From: Candidatus Eiseniibacteriota bacterium
GTDB taxonomy: Bacteria > Arandabacterota > Arandabacteria > Arandabacterales > Arandabacteraceae
NCBI GenBank assembly: GCA_030622265.1
Contig: JAUXGG010000006.1
Span: 1-15,510, forward strand
Length of the DNA: 15,510 nucleotides
Direction: 5' to 3'
Part shown: piece after piece, positions 15,401-15,510 of the stretch
Position numbering within the stretch: position 1 is the first letter of the stretch
Layout of the letters: every line of letters begins with the position of its first letter
Notes under the pieces: model-generated
The model's database searches: none
Told to the model about the DNA's origin: nothing
Seen by the model: only the letters and a program-made list of their open reading frames with translations
Translations under genes and position numbers: made by a program

Positions 15401-15479
15401 CTTAGGATTCAGCAATGAGCAGCTGTTCTCCGCCTTCGATTCCCTGGAGATGGTGATTACTGACGGGGGTGCAGACTAG
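12417..15479 (+). CDS. hdrA: Double-FAD HdrA, full fusion of both halves
   Basis: The 1020-aa protein is two HdrA-type flavoprotein units in one chain. Unit 1 (about 1-440): Rossmann V-G12-A-G-I-A-G17, D-C56-S-M-C59, an inserted ferredoxin with C108-V-A-C-G-L-C-E-E-K-C118-P and C155 plus C163-K-M-C-E-K-V-C170-P, then Y-C-S-S-A-C-C. Unit 2 (about 450-1020): V-F-V-C459-H-C461-G-I-N-I, V-V-A-A-C-T-P-R, a second FAD site G598-G-G-L-S-G603, Y-C-S-R-V-C-C, and a C-terminal ferredoxin with C947-S-G-C-A-Y-C-E-S-I-C957 and C978-K-G-C-G-A-C-V-A-S-C988. Classical methanogen HdrA has one FAD; this chain should hold two and at least four [4Fe-4S] clusters. It likely forms the hub between MvhD, the FrhB-like protein and an acceptor subunit not present here. 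The stop codon directly abuts the next start. Confidence 0.94.
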   Translation: MGSKSKSVVVVGAGIAGIQASLDLAELGVEVHLIEDTPTIGGRMPQLDKTFPTNDCSMCILAPKMSECARHPRITIHINSSLDAISGEPGNFRCTITERAKYVDPVKCVACGLCEEKCPVKVDDVFDTGLRKRKAISRYFLQSIPAEYTIDKDNCLFFTRGVCKMCEKVCPADAINYEDQDRQLELSAGAIILATGIDPFNPIGFGNFGYHRFANVVTSLEFERILSASGPLGGHVVRASDSKEPKSIAFIQCVGSRDESVGKNYCSSACCMFTIKQAIIAKEHIKDLESTVFYMDIRAFGKDFDKYYEKAEKKYGVVFKRSKVADIDELPGGNLRLRYTEENGDIKYGEFDMVILAIGLEAREGNRVLSEELDIKLNEFDFYRSDAFGPLESTREGVFVCGAANGPKDIPESVVSASGAVASAAKYLKLERQDIASGDESAAELDIRGDRPRVGVFVCHCGINIAGVVDVKNVAEHAATLPNVEHSEDVMYACSTDCLETIKKRIKEHGLNRVIVAACTPRTHEPLFRETIAEAGLNPYLCEMANIRDQCSWAHMEEPELATAKSRDLVEMTVAKARQLSSLERLPIDIDPRALVIGGGLSGMTAALSLAEAGHEVFLVEKEKDLGGNMRDIFFNFDKADPQAFLAETIARVEENENIRVFMAGRIDGITGYVGNFETTISGGGNGDAEKVKHGVVIVATGGEEHKTEEYLYGKSSRIVSLVEFEKMLKTGSFPAGRIRNVVIVQCVGSREEGRMYCSRVCCTKAVKNALELKKAKPAADVYFAYRDIRTYGFREKYYTDLRDTGAVFLRYTPETKPVVNMVDETNPDSRLKVTAFDPILEKEVEITADLLVLSVAIDPPDGNVRLAKMLKVPLNSDGMFLEAHVKLRPVDFATDGIFVCGLAHSPKDMDESLAQAKAAASRALTFLNKKAILAEGTIARVREDRCSGCAYCESICAYAAIEVDPEKEVAVVNEALCKGCGACVASCRCGALDLLGFSNEQLFSAFDSLEMVITDGGAD

Positions 15480-15510
15480 ATGAAGGACTGGCAACCCAAG
15501 ATCCTGGCCA
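15480..15510 (+). CDS. mvhD: Start of a probable third MvhD-family gene (cut by window end)
   Basis: Only ten residues are visible, M-K-D-W-Q-P-K-I-L-A. They match the opening of the two other MvhD proteins (F-T-P-K-I-V-G and F-T-P-R-I-A-A), just before the first cysteine pair. The ATG follows the hdrA stop without a gap (TAG then ATG), with GGGGGT some 10 bases upstream, so translation is probably coupled. The identification rests on this short match and on gene order. Confidence 0.6.
   Translation, partial: MKDWQPKILA

Overview
The window holds 14 complete genes and the start of a 15th, all on the + strand, in one sulfur and redox gene cluster. Sequence is fairly GC-rich, with frequent AGG (Arg) and ATA (Ile) codons. 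Signal peptides, two lipoboxes and an outer-membrane porin indicate a Gram-negative cell. The many HdrA, MvhD and FrhB-type iron-sulfur flavoproteins indicate an anaerobe. The taxon cannot be fixed from the sequence alone; a sulfur-metabolising deltaproteobacterial-grade lineage or a candidate phylum would fit.

Region 1 (about 1-6000) is a sulfur-handling block: a TusA carrier, a YeeE/YedE-type sulfur permease, a single-domain rhodanese lipoprotein that has lost its catalytic cysteine, a double-rhodanese lipoprotein, a porin O/P-like outer-membrane channel, a secreted two-domain sulfurtransferase, a small DsrE-like protein and a second TusA. Read together, it looks like a route for sulfane sulfur from outside the cell, across the outer membrane, over periplasmic rhodaneses, through YeeE and onto cytoplasmic TusA/DsrE persulfide carriers. 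The YedE + TusA + DsrE core resembles the gene set (YTD) reported from sulfur-disproportionating bacteria.

Region 2 (6160-15510) is an electron-transfer block made of two related modules. Module 1 is mvhD, an HdrA N-terminal half (444 aa), an HdrA C-terminal half (560 aa) and an FrhB/FdhB-like gene. Module 2 is a second FrhB/FdhB-like gene overlapping the first by 8 bp, a second mvhD and one 1020-aa HdrA that equals the two module 1 halves joined. A third mvhD appears to begin at 15480. No hdrB or hdrC lies in the window.

The gene order suggests, as inference, that sulfur carried in by region 1 is oxidised, reduced or disproportionated in the cytoplasm with electrons handled by region 2, possibly by flavin-based bifurcation. 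The 163-bp gap between the blocks (5997-6159) carries a five-copy 11-bp repeat and a potential stem-loop, and is the most likely boundary between transcription units. There are no RNA genes, CRISPR arrays or insertion sequences that I can see.
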